Below are positions 13,409-14,201 of a stretch of 14,201 nucleotides of DNA, piece by piece. The translations under genes and the position numbers were made by a program. Every line of letters starts with the position of its first letter. The stretch's first letter is position 1. The notes under the pieces were generated by a model. It ran no database searches. It was not told the DNA's origin and was given only the letters and a program-made list of their open reading frames with translations. Source of the stretch: Streptosporangiaceae bacterium (GTDB lineage: Bacteria > Actinomycetota > Actinomycetes > Streptosporangiales > Streptosporangiaceae); assembly GCA_030052355.1 (NCBI GenBank), contig JASIGS010000200.1:1-14201 (forward strand). The letters are read 5' to 3'.

Positions 13409-14201
13409 ATGCAAATCGGCTACACGCCCGAGCAGGAACGGCTCCGCCAGCAGCTACGCGAGTACTTCTCCGTGCTGATGACGCCGCAGCTACGCAGCCA
13501 ACTTGACGGCGCGACCGGCGAGTACGGTGACGGCGCCGCCTACAAGCAGGTGGTACGCCAGCTCGGCAGCGACGGCTGGCTGGTCCTCGGCTGGCCGCAC
13601 GAGTACGGTGGCGCCGACCGCTCGGTCCTCGACCAGCTGATCTTCACCGACGAGGCGGCCATCGCGGGCGTGCCCGTCCCGTTCCTGACCATCAACACGG
13701 TCGGGCCTACGATCATGCGGTTCGGGACGCCAGAGCAGAAGGAGCGGTTCCTGCCGAAGATCGCGGCGGGCGAGCTGCACTTCTCGATCGGCTACTCCGA
13801 GCCCGAAGCCGGCACGGATCTCGCGTCGCTGCGCACCCGCGCGGTTCGCGATGGCGACAGCTACGTGATCAACGGTCAGAAGATGTGGACCAGCCTGATC
13901 CAGTACGCCGACTACGTCTGGCTGGCGTGCCGCACCGATCCGGAGGCGCCGAGGCACAAGGGCCTGTCGATCATCATGGTGCCCACCGACGCGCCGGGGT
14001 TCTCCTGGACTCCGGTGCGCACGCTGGCCGGCGTGACCACCAGCGCCACCTATTACTCCGACGTCCGCGTCCCGGCCGCGAACCTCGTCGGCGGGGAGAA
14101 CGGCGGCTGGCCACTGATCACTAACCAGCTCAATCACGAGCGGGTGGCGCTGACCTCGGCCGCCCCCGTTCAGCACGCTCTCGCCGAAGTGACGGACTGG
14201 G
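13409..14201 (+). CDS. fadE26: Acyl-CoA dehydrogenase, FadE26/ChsE4-like (3' truncated by window edge)
   Basis: The first 264 residues of an FAD-dependent acyl-CoA dehydrogenase are visible, about two thirds of the usual length. Evidence is G-W-P-H-E-Y-G-G (61-68) and the family signature G-Y-S-E-P-E-A-G-T-D at 128-137. I-N-G-Q-K-M-W-T-S (154-162) lines the flavin and substrate site, and L-N-H-E-R-V-A-L (241-248) holds E244, a candidate catalytic base. The sequence, including I-F-T-D-E-A-A-I-A-G and S-L-I-Q-Y-A-D-Y-V-W-L-A, closely recalls FadE26 (ChsE4, Rv3504). FadE26 pairs with FadE27 (ChsE5) as a heterotetramer to oxidise the cholesterol side-chain CoA ester. The KstR box upstream supports this role. 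The ATG at 13409 has a GGCGGGG purine stretch upstream. A FadE27-like gene is expected just past the window. Orthology is judged from memory, without an alignment. Confidence 0.88.
   Translation, partial: MQIGYTPEQERLRQQLREYFSVLMTPQLRSQLDGATGEYGDGAAYKQVVRQLGSDGWLVLGWPHEYGGADRSVLDQLIFTDEAAIAGVPVPFLTINTVGPTIMRFGTPEQKERFLPKIAAGELHFSIGYSEPEAGTDLASLRTRAVRDGDSYVINGQKMWTSLIQYADYVWLACRTDPEAPRHKGLSIIMVPTDAPGFSWTPVRTLAGVTTSATYYSDVRVPAANLVGGENGGWPLITNQLNHERVALTSAAPVQHALAEVTDW

Overview
The window is high-GC DNA from an actinomycete. This is shown by strong G/C at third codon positions, GTG starts, U-tract-free hairpin terminators, a type-2 (mycobacterial-style) PyrF, an F420-type luciferase-fold oxidoreductase and a KstR-type operator. 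I do not assign a genus. I see no tRNA, rRNA, IS element, CRISPR array or prophage gene, and both ends cut through genes.

Layout. Bases 1-1280 hold the 3' end of an ECF42-type sigma factor gene and pyrF (UMP synthesis), closed by a perfect 34-bp palindrome. It also faces a convergent gene for a secreted DUF4232 protein (1302-1880). A small ABM-fold monooxygenase gene (1953-2285) diverges from the DUF4232 gene. It converges on a two-gene minus-strand unit: an F420-dependent LLM oxidoreductase (2997-3857) followed by a SAM methyltransferase (2312-2971). The 297-bp spacer 3858-4154 separates this unit from a plus-strand peptide-type ABC importer operon with a lipoprotein and two permeases (4155-7958). 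That operon has a good sigma-70-like promoter overlapped by an operator-like inverted repeat, but no ATPase gene.

The right half is mostly minus-strand. A FadA6-like thiolase gene (7982-9133) lies downstream of a very large secreted S53 (sedolisin) peptidase gene (9279-13157), whose protein carries TIG/IPT repeats and a C-terminal Fn3 domain. A strong hairpin at 9221-9259 separates the two. Diverging from the peptidase, and cut by the window end, is an acyl-CoA dehydrogenase gene closely resembling FadE26/ChsE4 of cholesterol side-chain degradation. Its upstream region holds a near-ideal KstR operator (13363-13382).

Together, the FadE26-like and FadA6-like enzymes and the KstR box point to steroid (sterol) catabolism at the right edge. 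The rest is housekeeping (pyrF), uptake (ABC importer) and secreted proteins. The most useful observations are the KstR box, the operator over the ABC promoter, the missing ATPases and the multidomain sedolisin. I did not find a clearly new multi-gene defence or mobile system.
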